In this document: positions 42,601 to 56,037 of the stretch, in pieces
Layout of the letters: each line of letters starts with the position of its first letter
Numbering within the stretch: the first letter of the stretch is position 1
Assembly (NCBI RefSeq): GCF_018446385.1
Contig: NC_055987.1
Coordinates: 8,207,705-8,271,704, forward strand
Direction of reading: 5' to 3'
Origin: Zingiber officinale
Lineage: Eukaryota; Streptophyta; Magnoliopsida; Zingiberales; Zingiberaceae
Length of the DNA: 64,000 bases
Translations under genes and position numbers: made by a program
Notes under the pieces: model-generated
What the model saw: only the letters and a program-made list of their open reading frames with translations
Database searches by the model: none
What the model was told of the DNA's origin: nothing

Positions 42601-45600
42601 TATTTTTGTAATTGAAATGTTTAACATACAAGCTTAAATTGACTATCTTTCATTCATACACAAGTTAAAATGATTATTGTCATGATTAAATTGATTTTTA
42701 GCCTTATTTGTCATGATTATTTAAATTGACTATCTTAATTGTTATTAATCTGCTATGTTTTCTCATAGATGTAGCTTGTACCATCTACCCTCTTCTTATG
42801 CCTTTTCTTTGGAGAAATATAGATTGTGGACTTTGGTGAAAATGGGCCTATCCGGTGTTCGGGGTGCGGGGGTTACATAAACCCTTTTTTTAAATTTATT
42901 GACCATGGGGAAAAGTTCATCTGCAACTTATGTGGTAAGTTTTAACATTTGGCTATGACACATAACTCTAGTCTATTTCTTTGGGTTTTGCTTTTTCATT
43001 TCCATTTATATAGAAGTTATGCAACTCAATCTTCTTACTGAGAATGTGCTCATCAATTTTACTCTTAGGAGGTTTCTGAAGCATTGACTACTTGCAGTAC
43101 ACCTTCATTAATTTTTTTTTGAGGTTTCTAACTTCTAGATATGGATATCTTTTAGGTTCTACCAATGTCACGCCACAGGACTACTATTCTAATCTTGGGC
43201 AAAATGGAAGGAGACACAATGCTGACAAAAGGCCTGAACTGTGTAGAGGAACAGTTGAATTTGTTGCTACTAGGCAATATATGGTGAGTCTCTTTTGGCT
43301 GTCTCTGATCTAATTCTAGATTTCTTAGTGCTCATTTAACTATTGACAAAGGTGCAAATGCAAATAGAATAATTTAATGAAAAGATAATTCCTGTGAAAT
43401 AAGTATTATTCCACAAAGGTTGTTCTCTGGTGCACCATTTTGGATATCCGGTAAATATATTCTTTGCTTGCATCCGAACGATTGACTAACACAATGTTAG
43501 TAGATTGTGATTTAAGTAGGTTGAAACACTTTTTATATCTTGTGTAAGTGAAATCTTCTCTAAGCCATATGATTTAGTTCCTTGGAAGAGGAGTCTTGAT
43601 GAGTTCCACAGTGGTGAATTAGCTCATCATTGATTGAGGGATAGGGACATTTCCTCCATGCACTGTTTAACCTCTATTACCTCTCTGATGCACTTTTTTT
43701 CCTTCTTATTTATTTAATTTCTCTTTTGAAAAAAAATAATACACAACCCTTCTCAGTTAGGCTTTTTATCCACCAGCATCACCACAACAACATTCACAAA
43801 ATGACAAGAATTCTAGTGGTTTTCAACCTCCTTTATCTGGAAGAACTTAATCTCACAATCTTAATTAGCAAGAATGGACATAAACTTTGCATGGGAGGGA
43901 AAGCGAAAACGGAAGTGAATGAAAGAGAATGAAAGAATAAGAAAACCACGATTGAATGTAAATTCAGTTATGTTAATCCACAAAATCTTTTCCGAAAACA
44001 TTAGTTCTCTTGTTTTGTTTCTCAATGAGAACCTTTGGGGAACAGTTCTTTTGTTGTCACACTTTTATTTTTGTAAGAAATTCTAGTCTTCATGGGTGTC
44101 AATCACAAGATAAAAGAATGATCATTTCAAACTCAATGCTCATTAAGCTATCATATGGTCTTTTGAGTTATGCTAATTTCTGTATTATCACCTTGTGTCA
44201 GGTCCGTGATCCCATGCCTGCTGTCTTTTTCTTCCTTGTTGATGTTTCAGTGAATGCTGTACAAACAGGTGCAACTGCTGCAGCTTGTAGTGCAATTAGT
44301 CAGTCTCTTGCTGATCTTCCTGTAAGTTTCTTCTTTTCTGCTGTTTATTTGTGGAGCCTCAATTAGCTCTTAGCTGCATTATTGCAACACACACCCAGTG
44401 AGGAAATACAAAGAATATATCCAAGTAGCAAGCAGATAAACTAATGTTATATTTGCATGGGCATGTTTATTTATGCACCTTAGATATTTGTTTCCAACAG
44501 AATGTTAATTGGCCAGATTTGGACAGTAACTTAATTATTTAACTGCATGTGACTATACCAATATGTTTTCTTGGTTCATATCATCTGCTTCACCAGAAGG
44601 CATACTCATCTGAGCCCAAATTGACATTAGAGTGTTGGTACAAGTATTTATCCATGCACATGAGCACATGAGCAAGTTTAGGATAGAATATTGGGATATA
44701 GTGTGTCCTGGAGCATGAAGCTTCTTGGTATGCTCATAAAGTTAATTAGAATCTCCTTATTCCTGCATGTAAATAACTTGACACTTAAAGAACCCTCCTC
44801 TAACCTACTCTTTCCCATATTTAATTTTTTTAACTTGATCATTTGCCATTTAGTTTAGATGGTTGAAATTTATACTGTTTTTCTTAACTAGTTGGGTATT
44901 TCAATTGTCTCCTGCATTAAAAAGACATCTTTTTTGCAGGATGGCCCTCGAACAATGGTTGGTATTGCCACTTTTGATTGCACTGTTCATTTCTACAATT
45001 TAACGAGATCCTCACAACAGGTATTCAACTAAAGTATCATGTTGTCAAGCATTTGATCAATGTGTTTCTCAGCTAAGAGTCAAAGCTTTTTAATTCTTAA
45101 TGCCTGTGCATATCTTACCTAAAGTACTTGTATTCAAATTAAATTATTTGAATATTAAGTTTAAAACATAAAATTAATATGCAAAATTTGACAAGTTTGA
45201 AAACAAAGAAGAGTTATCTTGAAGAGGAGATATTGATTATCTTATTTAATCAATATCAAACATAAGAAATACAATCGAACTGAAATATATAGCATTGTAG
45301 TTTTTATTTCTGAACTGCTTAGATGAGATAACTAAACCACCAACTATTTGACTCACAATTGATGCAACATACTTAAATTCAAGCCTACTTATCTAAGCTT
45401 ATAAGCTTTTTTATTAGTCCACAACTCATAATGTGGTACTACACTAGAGTATCACTACCATAATCTATGCTTTAGACTTGACATCCCTTCAAGACCCAAA
45501 GTCAAACTCACTGCTCGAATTCTTCCCTAGTAGGTGGCATGTGAAGCTCTATGGTGGTTACACCATCACACATGCCTTTTTGAATGCCACAATGTGTCTA

Positions 45601-48600
45601 TAATTAAGTCTGTTTAATGCTAGTTGTCATGACTCGCTTAAATAAAACAACTAACCTAATAACTTGTTAAGCCGAACCACTAACCCAAATCCTTAAGCCT
45701 AAATTATTAGTAGATGACACCTCTAAGTTTATAACACTTTATTAGCTCACCATATGTAGTACTAAAATATGGTGCCACTATTTGAGTCTCGCCATAAATT
45801 AACTATATATGCTCATTAGAGAACAACTCTTTATACCATTTTAGGATGAGGTTTAGCTGATCACAACAGATTCTCAAATATTTTGTTAATCATCAAAATG
45901 ACCCAATGTTTTCTCAGTACTTAATCTATAGATGTTACATTTGGATTACAAAGTGCATAAAAATATAGAAGAATATTTCTATTCAAATAAAAGTCCAAGA
46001 CTGTTTTTTGTACTTTTGAATACTTTTGTTTGAGGATTTGTCTAGTTTATCTATATTTTATATTGCATGTAAGCTTTTTCAAGAAATGTTAGTGTACTTG
46101 ATGACTTTTTCTTTATTCACTCCACCATGCATTTCTGACATAAGATAATTTGATGAGTAATCTATGCATTAGTCTTCAAGACTAACAGTGATCTGCATAT
46201 TGCATTACAGCCTCTAATGCTCATTGTTCCCGACATAGATGATGTTTATACACCTCTCCACATGGATATAATTGTGCAGCTTACTGAGGTTAGTTGTCTT
46301 TGCCCTTTTGTTAAGATTACAAAGATGTAAATAACCACCCTTTTGTCTTTTTACTTAAAATCTTTCATGTTTCTGAGATTTCAGTGCCGCCAAAGTTTAG
46401 AACAGTTGCTAGAGAACATTCCAGGGATGTTTGGCAGCAACAAAATTGCTGGATCTGCATTTGGTGCCGCTATCAAGGTGATAATTATGTACTAGTATAA
46501 AAGTAGTGGTATCTCATTTTCTTTTCCTTTCTTGAATTGGGAACTATGAGTACACTACAAAAATTTTTTATTTCTTAAGAACTATTTTCTGCACTAAATC
46601 AGTCAAGAATTTGAGGGTCCTTGCAGCGATGAATTAAGGGTAATTTCATTTGTTTGCAGGCTGGGTTTCTGGCTCTGAAACCAACAGGGGGAAAGCTACT
46701 TGTATTTCAATCAGGTAACCAGCAAAACTCTTGAGAACTATAATCCCAACCAATCAAAGTAGCAGTCCTTTACTCCTTTACACACACGATCAACCTCTAT
46801 GTACTAGCATATCTGAGATTGACACCAAATTATATGATTATAATGATAAATACTAGTCAATAATTAATCATATTAACATGCTTTTAAATCCCTGATCCTA
46901 ATACCGGTGTAGAATTTTGGCTCTCATTTCAATTGTTTGTTTGATTATGTTTCTGCAGTAGAGGAACCATGAGTGTAGGTTTGGCTGCTCTTTTTTTAGA
47001 TCCACATTGAAGTGAGGCCAGATGGAAGTTTTGAGGTGCAGGTAGAATCAACATGAGAGCATTCCTTGTTGTAGGTGGACTTGAATTGGTTTATTGAAGA
47101 ACAATTTTTTTTCTGCATCAAGAATTGTCACACTCAATGACAGTGTTGTGTACATACTACATACTATGTGATATATTTCTTCATATCCTTTTCTTGTTCA
47201 AATTGGGATTCTACCTAACTCATCTAAATGTCAACAATTCTAGGTTATTGATGAATCATAAGCTCATATAAGGCATAGATTGAAGAATGGATCATCCCCA
47301 TTGATTCCTTATGGAAAACAACTTTTTGTAGTGCCAAAATTGTTGAGAACATTGTAAACTGTACTCAGCTCATATTACTTGAATAGGCACAAGTTCAAGT
47401 CAACTGTCCACAAACTAAATTAATTTCTTGTGTTCCTTCTACCTAATTCATATAGGATCCTTTAGTTTTGCTGATATGATACTTGTATTGTGCAAGAATT
47501 TTACTTTTCTTCATTTTGCAGTCCTGCCATCAGTTGGTATCGGGTCTCTTTCTTCCAGAGAAGCTGAAGGAAGAACCAATGTCCCTGCTAGTGACAAGGT
47601 ATGGGCACCCTTTGTATCCTTTGTTTCCCTGTCAAGATGATTTCTCGTTGTTAGTGTCATGCAACTTGTTTGGGAAGTGGTAGAATTATTTAGCAGAAAC
47701 AAAAATAATTTGTTCAGTAAAAACAATTCCGCTCAATATTTGAATTTTGACAATGATTAATACCTTTTTATTAAGTGATGTGTGCCTTCATTTTTGTATT
47801 TGCTTGACACTGTTGTTGATGGTTTTTATTTATTTTCTCCAGTTAAGTTGCCAATATATAACAATGCCCCTGTGATGACTTTTGTATATAACTTCTTGAA
47901 GTTTGTATGAGTTTTCTGCTACTTGATTTGACATATAATATATAGTCAATGATTAGGTGTCAATTGAGGTTTTTGAAAATGTCTTATCTATAATTTTTCA
48001 ATCTGATATCATGTGATTCCAGAAGGCTCATAAGTTGCTTCAGCCAGCAGACAAGACACTTAAAACCATGGCCATAGAGTTTGCTGAGCACCAGGCAAGT
48101 CACTTGGGTTCTTTCTTGTGTGTTATCCATCAATAAAGTGGAAAGTAAGTTTTTTGTCGTTCTTCAGGTGTGTGTGGATATATTTGTCACTACCCAGACT
48201 TTTGTTGACATTGCTTCCATTTCTATTATTCCAAGAACTACAGGAGGGCAGGTATTGCTTTTATCCTAATGCTATAATAGGAACTGGCTCACAAATTATA
48301 CTAATGCAAATTGCTTTACACTAGAAGTTCTCAAATACAGCTCCAGTTAATATTAGTTAACCTAAATTCCTTATTAGAATCTCTCATATAATAGACAGTT
48401 GTTTTATCATTGCCCAGATGCACGATGAATTGATGGTTTATATTTAAAGAAATTCAAATGCTATCATAACTTTACTATCTTAGAGAAGTTAGATTTAGTC
48501 CAGCAGATGATAAGATGAGTAAGTAACAAAGGTTAAGATAGAATGAACAAGTTCAAAGATGAGCAGTATCTAGTCATACAAGATGAAAGCATTGGAACTC

Positions 48601-51600
48601 AAAGGTCTTAAGGGATTTAAGGAAGCCATATACGGATATAACTAATAATATACCTTCACATAGAGTTCAATAGAAAGATAAAGTCCATATAACTGGCCCC
48701 ATATATAGATGGGGCTACATTATTTAATGATAATGATTTCTTTGGTCTCCCTACTGTAATCAGTGTGGTGATTGTATAACCAACTATTGCACTACATTAT
48801 CTTTATTGGATTTTTTTATTATTCTTAGCAGATCCTGATTTTGAGTTTGATTTTATCTATAATGTTTTTGACTCAGTGGTAGTAGTCTCCTTTAAATACA
48901 AATCATAAAATCTACATTTCAAAGACAACTAATAAGAACTCTACCAAGGCAGAGAAAGTATCTTCTATTTTTCAGAAAATGGTCTTATATAAAATGCTTC
49001 AACTTCAACCTTCACTGGCATTGCTTTCAGAAAGAATCTTTTGCATCAAAACCTTCTGTCATTAATTTTATTGTTACAATTTGTGCATATTACATGATTT
49101 TCAGGCAGTAGGGTTATAGATTTACAGCTGCTGTTGTTCCTTTGTTATTAGGCATCAGCACATTGCAATGTTCAATGGTCATGAGTACTTTCTTTTTGCA
49201 AAATAATAAACTATTTACCTTGAGAAACCTTGTTCCTTGATGCTGGAGCTTGTGTCTCAATTTTCACTTGCATTGTTGCAGGTCTATTATTATTATCCAT
49301 TTTCTGCTCTTTCCGATCCGGGTAAACTCTACAATGATCTTAAATGGAACATTAGTAGACCGCAAGGTTTTGAAGCAGTGATGCGTGTTAGATGTAGCCG
49401 GGTAAACTTGATTCTGCATTTAAAACTTCCTTACAACCTGTACCATGTTTGCTAGAAAATTTCCATAACCAGAACTATTGCCTAAATGTTTTATTTAATA
49501 GGGTCTTGAAGTTCAAGAATACTCTGGAAATTTTTGCAAAAGTGTTCCCAGTGATATTGATCTTCCTGGTGTAAGTAGCTACTTAATATTATCTTTCTAA
49601 CTGATGTTAGCTAATTTATATTGTTTGATTACTTTAATAATTCTCCTAAAGCTACAACAACATCAAGTTAAATTCTGCTTTTGAGCATGATGATAAAGGT
49701 ACTAGATTTGTTTCTAGAAACAATATGGTATGCACATGGAATAACTACTATTTCTTATGAAGAATGCATGTATAAAGCTCTGAACCATTTTGCAATAGTC
49801 TGTTGGACATTTATCTGTTCTATTCTTCTTTTTCATCAGTATTAACAAAACAGAAGAAGCTATAACTGCAATAGTTAAACCAGAGTTCCCAAAACATTGA
49901 AAAAAAAACTATAATGTTATAAATTTTTTATGCCCATATCAAATAACTGCATTAGATGTGTGCCCAACTATGTTACCACCACAATTCGTGCTTGTTAAGC
50001 ATGCAGTTTTAAATGCCAAATTGATAGTGAGGAATCCTTCCATATTTTTGTCACATTGCAATTCAAGAATTGATAAGCTCTATGTTTGATAGCTAGACTT
50101 GGGTACGAGTGTCAAATATGTGTGTAGATCATTGTGTCTGATAAGACTATTGTTAGAAACTTTTATATGTAATCAAGGGTATCGAGTGTCCGCTCAAAAG
50201 TGTTGATATCCAACATGGGTATTGGAGGACCAGATGAAGGGTATAAATGTCAGAGTCCTATGTAGTGCACTTACTCTCTCACATCTGGGAAAAACAGAGG
50301 AAAAGTACCAACGCATTCTTATGAGACCTAGTGAAGATTATTGCATGGCAGTATGTAAGCAACTATGCAAGCTTTTCCTTGGGCTAACTTGCTGCATAGG
50401 CTCTCCAAAAGTTCTTGAAATCTCAGCATAACTGATGAATAAAATAGACAAAAATGTGTGGCGTGAATCATCTAGTTAGCTTTAACCTTAATGTCACTTC
50501 AAAGTTCAAACATATATGTAACTTGCAAACCGACCTTGATTGTGGTGCCATCAAGATGCACCTGGATGTTTGTGCTTACGCAATCAGTTTTTTACTCTCT
50601 TTTTTGACACCTTTGTGTGTCTATTGGATTCATGTAAAGGTTAATGTGATTTATCCTAACACCATTTCTGGTAGAATTCCAATATATATATATATAATTG
50701 GAGTATCTTATATTGACTATCTTAACGTTCCATGCATTAATTATTTTATTTCAGAGTATTTTTCATTCCTCTAATCAAGTCTTTCTTATCCAGATTGACA
50801 GTGACAAAACCATAATGGTCACATTTAAACATGAGGGCAAGCTCCAGGTGAATTCAGAATGTACATTTCAGGTTTGTGGTGGAACCTACATGAATACTGG
50901 GATTAATTAGTGTATCTCCCATGTCCTGACCTACTTTTGTTAATGATGTCCTGCTACTAAAGACATGATAACTTTGCAAGTCACATTTTTCCTTTGTCTA
51001 ATATTTATAGTATCACTCGGTCATGCTATTTCTGCAGTGTGCACTTCTTTATACCACTGTGTATGGGCAACGAAGGATTCGAGTTATTAATCTCTCCCTT
51101 ACTTGCACTGATAATATCAGCAGTTTGTGCCAATCCGCTGATTTGGATGCTCAATTTACTTGTTTGCTCAAGCAAGGTAAAGTTCTACTTCTACTATCTA
51201 TTATCTTCACGAGTGCCTTCTGCTTACTGGAATTCTGCAATATAACATACTACAGTTTTGTTAATTCTGAAGCTTATAAGTGTATGTTTTTGCTTGTTTA
51301 GTTTTGAAAGTGCAAGTGTGCTGAATAAACTATAATATTTAATTCAGATTTAGCTAAATGTTTTGCATTTGTCTATGCTTGCAGCTGCAAGCAGCATCCC
51401 TATGAGCCCTCTTTCTCAAGTAAGGCAGCAAATCACTGATCTCTGTATCAACATCCTACATTCCCACAGAAAATATTGTGCAACAGTATCATCATTCAGA
51501 CAATCTCCAGAGACCCTCGAACTATTGCCTCTATATACTCTAGGTATGTTTCTATGCATGACAAAGATTGGAGCATTTATTGTGTCATTGGTGTCATTGG

Positions 51601-53356
51601 TGTTCTTACTCTTTTCTACTTCAGCTTTGTCTAAAAGCGTTGGTTTGCGGAACGATGGAAGTGTCGATGATCGTTCATATTGGGTCAGCCGTGTTGCATC
51701 TCTTTCTGTACCATTAGCTATCCCATTAGTATATCCTAGGATGATATCACTTCATGATCTTGCTACCAAGGTCTGTATGGTTGGTTTCCATTTTTAATTT
51801 TTCCTCAAACAGACTATTGATATCCAATAATTAGCCTTGACTCATGATAATTCAAATGACGCAGGAAGAGAATGGGTCCCTTTTAGCATCTACTATTTTT
51901 CTCTCTAGTGAGCACATAAAAGATGATGGGATTTATCTTCTTGAAAATGGTGAAGATGGTTTAATTTATATCGGAAACATGGCCAACCAAGACACTCTTC
52001 AACAGCTATTTGGAGTTTCTTCTGTGGAAGGCCTTCCATCTCAGGTACCTTCATTTCTCTTGGATTTCTACTTATCATTGGCCTCTACTTCATTTTCCTT
52101 CTTGGCAATCTTCTTTCAATCAAGAATATTTGTGATGATTACTGATGCAACTAATACATATGCAAACTTGTCAATAATTTAATACCTGGCAAATTTTCCA
52201 CTATTACAGCTCCAACAGTTCTAAACCATCAGTAGATTTAAGTTCTGTTAACCAGGCACATGTATAAGCAAACTTTAGGTTCTGTTATCCACTCACATGC
52301 ATAAGCAAAACATCTTTATCTTGATCATGAGTGTTCATGGGCCTCAGAGTTCGTGAGTTGTGACGACACAAATCATGAGAATCCTAGCAGCGTTTTGGAA
52401 CCAATTTTTGTGTAAAAGAATTTCAATTCTATACCATAAAAGAATTCTTAAGAATCATAATTTCAATTGTTATTTTGGATTTATGTTTGGAATCGAGTGA
52501 AAAAAATGAGAATTTGAATTCCATTTCCTTTTCCCTTTTGTTTAGAATCACAAGACTTGTTTATCTTAATATCTGAGGTTCCTTTGCTCATGTTTTTTTT
52601 GAAGGAATTCTCAAAGCAGATTTGACCAATTAGTATTTTCAATCTCTATTCTTTAGAAAATTGAATTCTATTCTTATTTCTTACTTTTCTTTGTCGAGTA
52701 AACCAGCAATCTGATACAATACCAAAACTAGAGTTATAATTTTATAGAACACCAAAAATAGGGTTGACTTGCTGGATATCCCTCTCTTTCACTTATCTAT
52801 TAAATTTAAAACAACTTTGCAAGATGCAGCTTTAGCCGTGTGCAATTGTTAGCCATAGATTTTTTTAGACGTAGGCTAGTTACTGATGAGATGAGTTCTT
52901 TTATCAATGTAGCTTGCATTGCAACAATTTGACAATCCTCTGTCAAAGAAACTTAATGATGTACTTAATGAGATAAGACAACAAAGATGCTCGTATCTAC
53001 GGTATGGCTGTTATTTGGCTTTTCTCATTCAGTAAAATAATAGTTCTATAGTTTTATAACAACAAAATTTTAAAATCCAATGCAGTTTGTGGGTTTGCAG
53101 AAAGGGAGCTCCTTCAGGTTAGTAAAAGTTTCAATCTCATAAATCAACATTTAGTTTGTTCAAGTATTTTGGCCTTTGTTGTTGTTTGCTTGCCACGGAA
53201 CCTTTTTTGCTGCCGAAACAATCTGCCATCTTATTGTAGTATCACTTTTGGGCAGGCTTGCAATTCCTTTCATATATGGTTGACGACAAAACCCCTGGTG
53301 AACTCTCCTACGTTGAGTTCTATATGCACGTGCAGCAGCAAATCAAAACATTTTAA
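33671..53356 (+). CDS. SEC24: SEC24-type COPII coat protein (CEF/SEC24C clade)
   Basis: Twenty-four exons, phase-consistent, give 1142 residues: 33671-34675, 34908-35144, 35279-35353, 35434-35532, 42823-42934, 43156-43283, 44202-44321, 44940-45020, 46211-46288, 46385-46477, 46660-46714, 47522-47598, 48023-48094, 48168-48251, 49282-49401, 49502-49570, 50794-50871, 51038-51176, 51385-51543, 51625-51770, 51865-52044, 52913-53001, 53086-53117, 53256-53356. SEC24 pairs with SEC23 in the inner COPII coat and selects cargo at ER exit sites. Residues 1-440 are a Pro/Ser/Gln-rich disordered tail with imperfect SQPP repeats. The zinc finger has C484, C487, C506, C509. The trunk (VFFFLVDVSVNA to SAFGAAIKAGFLALKPTGGK), beta-sandwich, helical and gelsolin domains follow. 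Ends match plant SEC24B/C rather than SEC24A. Exon 13 has a GC donor. Intron 4 (7.3 kb) is full of transposons. Confidence 0.94.
38908..39619. mobile_element. Non-autonomous hAT-type element nested in the copia element
   Basis: A 712-bp insert with terminal inverted repeats CAGTATTCTAAATGGC (left) and CAGTGTTGTAAATGGC (right, minus strand). Exact 8-bp duplications TTGATTAT lie at 38900-38907 and 39620-39627, the hallmark of hAT transposition. Both ends carry GC-rich GCGGCCGCCTA/CCTAGGCGGCCG subterminal repeats, and the middle is GC-rich to about 39300, then AT-rich. It has no transposase; open frames in the GC-rich part have no family resemblance. It inserted after the copia element had arrived. 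Confidence 0.88.
41659..41811 (+). mobile_element. Au-type SINE at the copia LTR/primer-site junction
   Basis: A 153-bp tRNA-derived SINE with the B box GGGTTCGAATCC (41694-41705), the typical GTAAGGCTACGTACAATGGA and GCATAGCGGGAGCTTCGTGC bodies, and a T-rich tail. CATTAAAGA is duplicated at 41650-41658 and 41812-41820. It sits exactly where the copia LTR meets the primer site, so the insertion postdates the copia element. Au SINEs are known from grasses and many other angiosperms. Confidence 0.85.
42066..42478 (+). mobile_element. RTE-type LINE, 3' end only
   Basis: Plus-strand translation gives the C-terminal part of a plant non-LTR reverse transcriptase: RPDMLYGVE, then ERKMSIAEMRMLRWMCEHSR, KVGVAPIEGKLRETHLRWYR. 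It is followed by a decayed basic region and then PTPPNGIRLD and a TTGTTGTTG tail, the standard RTE 3' terminus. It is 5'-truncated, as LINE insertions usually are, and carries stops and at least one frameshift. It lies about 100 bp beyond the copia element in the same intron. Confidence 0.75.
48560..48735 (+). mobile_element. Decayed LINE tail in SEC24 intron 14
   Basis: Contains ATAAAGTCCATATAACTGGC and CCATATATAGATGGGGCTAC followed by TTATTTAATGATAATGATT, a degenerate form of the RTE 3' end. No reading frame survives. Confidence 0.4.
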
Positions 53357-54784
53357 TTTTGATCCGAATGTATGCTTATACAAAGACAATTTTGGTTATT
53401 GGCATTTTTTTGTTTTTCTGGCACCAAATTTACTGAGAGACAAGAACAAGAGGAGCATCAAATGTTTCTCGGTGCTCATGCTGAGTTCCGTCAGGTGAGT
53501 GGCCACAATTACTGATTCGAATGTTTTCAACTTAAATTCATGTACCATTTGATTTCAATGTCCATATACAGGACTATTATTTCAAAATAAGTCACCACAA
53601 TGATAAAATTTTCCTTGCAATATTAGAGAATGGTTCATTCTATTTGACTAGTTTGGCTTGCTTGTTCAATCCAATCCATTTTTTTTCTCAGCTCTTCCCT
53701 TTTGAAGCTCACACAAACCTCTCAGTTCCTCTAGTTGCTTGGCCTGTCTGACTCGCTTGAGTCATTTTTGAATCATCCAATCTATTCTCGGCTTGCTTGA
53801 TATTATTCTTTTTTTAATGCGAAATTAACATTAAACTAAGTAAAGATTAACCTAATGAATGAATTGGAATGTTAGATAAATCTATTAAGTCAATCCATTC
53901 AATCACATTGACTAGATCAATTAAACCGATTGGGGAAAACTAGGTTAGACCAATTGAATCATTATACAAATCAATCATCAAGTTAAGCAAGTTGAGAAAA
54001 TAAATCGATGTTAATAAGGAAAATTGTAGATATTAAACATATCAAGCATCTTTAAAAAAATAAATTATCTAAAGAAAATTGGTTAATTAATTTTAAATTC
54101 AATTTGGCTTACTTCAGTTGCTTCATTAAAAAAAAAATTGAACAACACGATTTAATCCAGCATGACTCGCCTACTCCCTACCCTTATTACCTATTTTATT
54201 GATAAAATTATTAAAAGGACAATTTATATTGTTATCAAAAGATATCCTATTTTAAAAATATTAAAAGTTAATAATTGCAGTCAACTGCTCAAAACTACCA
54301 AGTGATTATAGAAAAAAATATTTTAATATTAATCAAATTATTAAAAAATATTAAGTAAAAGTAATTTAATTTAATCAAAATTTATTAAATATTACTGGAA
54401 CAGTCATAATTGAAATACTTTTGATCCAAAATTTTAATCAAAATTACTATCATAAAATAATGGACTAGCATTACCTATCACCTCGTCTCATCCCTAAACA
54501 CGTGCTGGGCACGTGTCTTCTGCAAAGTGGCTGTTAGCGGTGGGTGAGCTTGCGCATGCACTCACTCAATCAATCCCTATTAAAAACAATTCCACGCATC
54601 CAATTTTTATCGAAATATAATTATAAAAATTAAAAAAGGGGGGAAGTTGCCGTTCTTGGCTGTTGCGAAACTTTTCTCAAAAAAAAAAAAAAAAGTATTT
54701 TCCATTTTTCACCCAAAAAAGAAAATAGTGGGGAACGTTACAAATCCAACCTGTAATTTTCAATCCGCTTCAACCTTCCAATTC
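53357..54784. other. Intergenic region between convergent SEC24 and F-box genes
   Basis: No gene. AT-rich, with stretches rich in ATTAAAT/TTAATC between 53830 and 54470. A 19-bp palindrome with two G-boxes lies at 54498-54516. Both flanking genes end here, so at least two terminators must be present. Confidence 0.5.
54498..54516. promoter_or_regulatory. Palindromic double G-box
   Basis: ACACGTGCTGGGCACGTGT is a perfect 8+3+8 palindrome with two CACGTG cores, the site bound by plant bZIP and bHLH factors. It is odd that it lies between two gene 3' ends rather than at a promoter. It may act for an unannotated or antisense transcript, or be chance. Confidence 0.4.
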
Positions 54785-56037
54785 CTAATCCAGGACCAGC
54801 TCCGCGCCGCCGGCACCACCCTCCAACGGGGCTTCGTCGGCCATAATGCCGGCGTCCAACCATTGATTGATAGGTGTGCACTCAGCTTTGTGCGAGTACT
54901 TCCAGTGCGTCGCCTGGCACGCCCTCGAGCAGTACCTGGCGAGGCCGCAGGCCGAGCACATAGAGAACTCATGGCGGCGCGTCTCCGGCCGGCCGCATCC
55001 GCCGTTGGAGCACGTCCCGAGCCCCTCCCCGTTCTCATCTCCGCTCCTCGTCGCAAACCACTCCACCAAGAAACGGTTCGCCGGGTGAGGCTCCGGCGGC
55101 GGCGTGGTACGCCATAAGTCTAACCCTTCGGAGAGAGAGCGAAGGCGCCGGGTATGGCGGAGTGGTGAGGAGGGGGAGTAGTGCAGGAAGGCGGAGAACT
55201 CACGGGCGTTGGCCAGGAGGAGATAGTCGTTACCCTCAGAGACGTCGCGGTGAACTCCATGACCGTCGAGGAAGCAGTAGCCGAGGAGGCGCATAGCGTC
55301 CACGTAACAGAGGGACGCGGCCCGGGTGCAGAGGAGGACGCCGACCTTGGGATTTCTGTCGCTCTTCAATTTTCCGCTGCCGTTAAAATGGATGACCGCC
55401 AGGGAGAAGAGCGCCGCCGCGTGGTTCTTGAGGGCCGCCATAGCCATGAGCCAGACGCCACCCTCTCGATTCCTTAAGCAGTAGAATAGGATCTGCAAAT
55501 GCAACAAAAGAAAATAATCATCGGTCTTTCCATTTCCACCAAATTAAAGAAGCCAAGAACCCTACCATGCCCAACATGTAACAAGCTTCCGGGCTTCCGG
55601 CATCGGCGCAGCGTTGCAAGAATCTGTTAGAGGAAACGGACCATCTGTTGGCTCTCACCGCGAGCAAATCCGCCGACGCCTTCGACAGAACCGCGGGATC
55701 GAGTCCCAAACGATTCAGCCTCTTACACCTGCGACAAATCCAAGAAAGAAACCCTGATTTTCCTCAATCGTGGAGCAAAAACAACACACAAATCGCCCCG
55801 AGAACCGAAGATGGGGAAGAAAAGGCACACTGTCAAGACGGAGATCAGATCGGATGGTCTCTCGGCGGAGGCACTCAGCTTGCAGAGGATGGATACTACA
55901 AGCTCGTCCGGAAGGCCATCAAAGAAGTCGCCGCTCTCCGCCGCACGGGGCCTCTTTCGGCCGGAACAACCTCCTTCTCCTCCGGATGCCCCTCTCCCAT
56001 GCGTCAGTCCATTCTCTTTTCCCACCTCCATCACCAC
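54785..56037 (-). CDS. F-box protein with Sel1-like repeats and MYND zinc finger
   Basis: Three minus-strand exons, 56037-55829, 55728-55566 and 55492-54785, encode 359 residues. The F-box is at about 37-75 (FFDGLPDELVVSILCKLSAS ... LTVCKRLN). A helical middle follows with Sel1-like units (AAALFSLAVIHFNGSG, YVDAMRLLGYCFLDGHGV). The C-terminal MYND finger spans C285-C329 (CSNGGCGRP, then CSACGLARYCSRACQATHWK and HKAEC). This architecture is that of the plant At1g67340/At5g50450 group (about 340-380 residues), which is thought to act as substrate receptor of an SCF ubiquitin ligase through SKP1/ASK. The substrate is unknown. The exon 1 donor is the second of two adjacent GT pairs, which keeps the V-C-K-R-L-N frame. 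All three exons are GC-rich. Confidence 0.93.
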
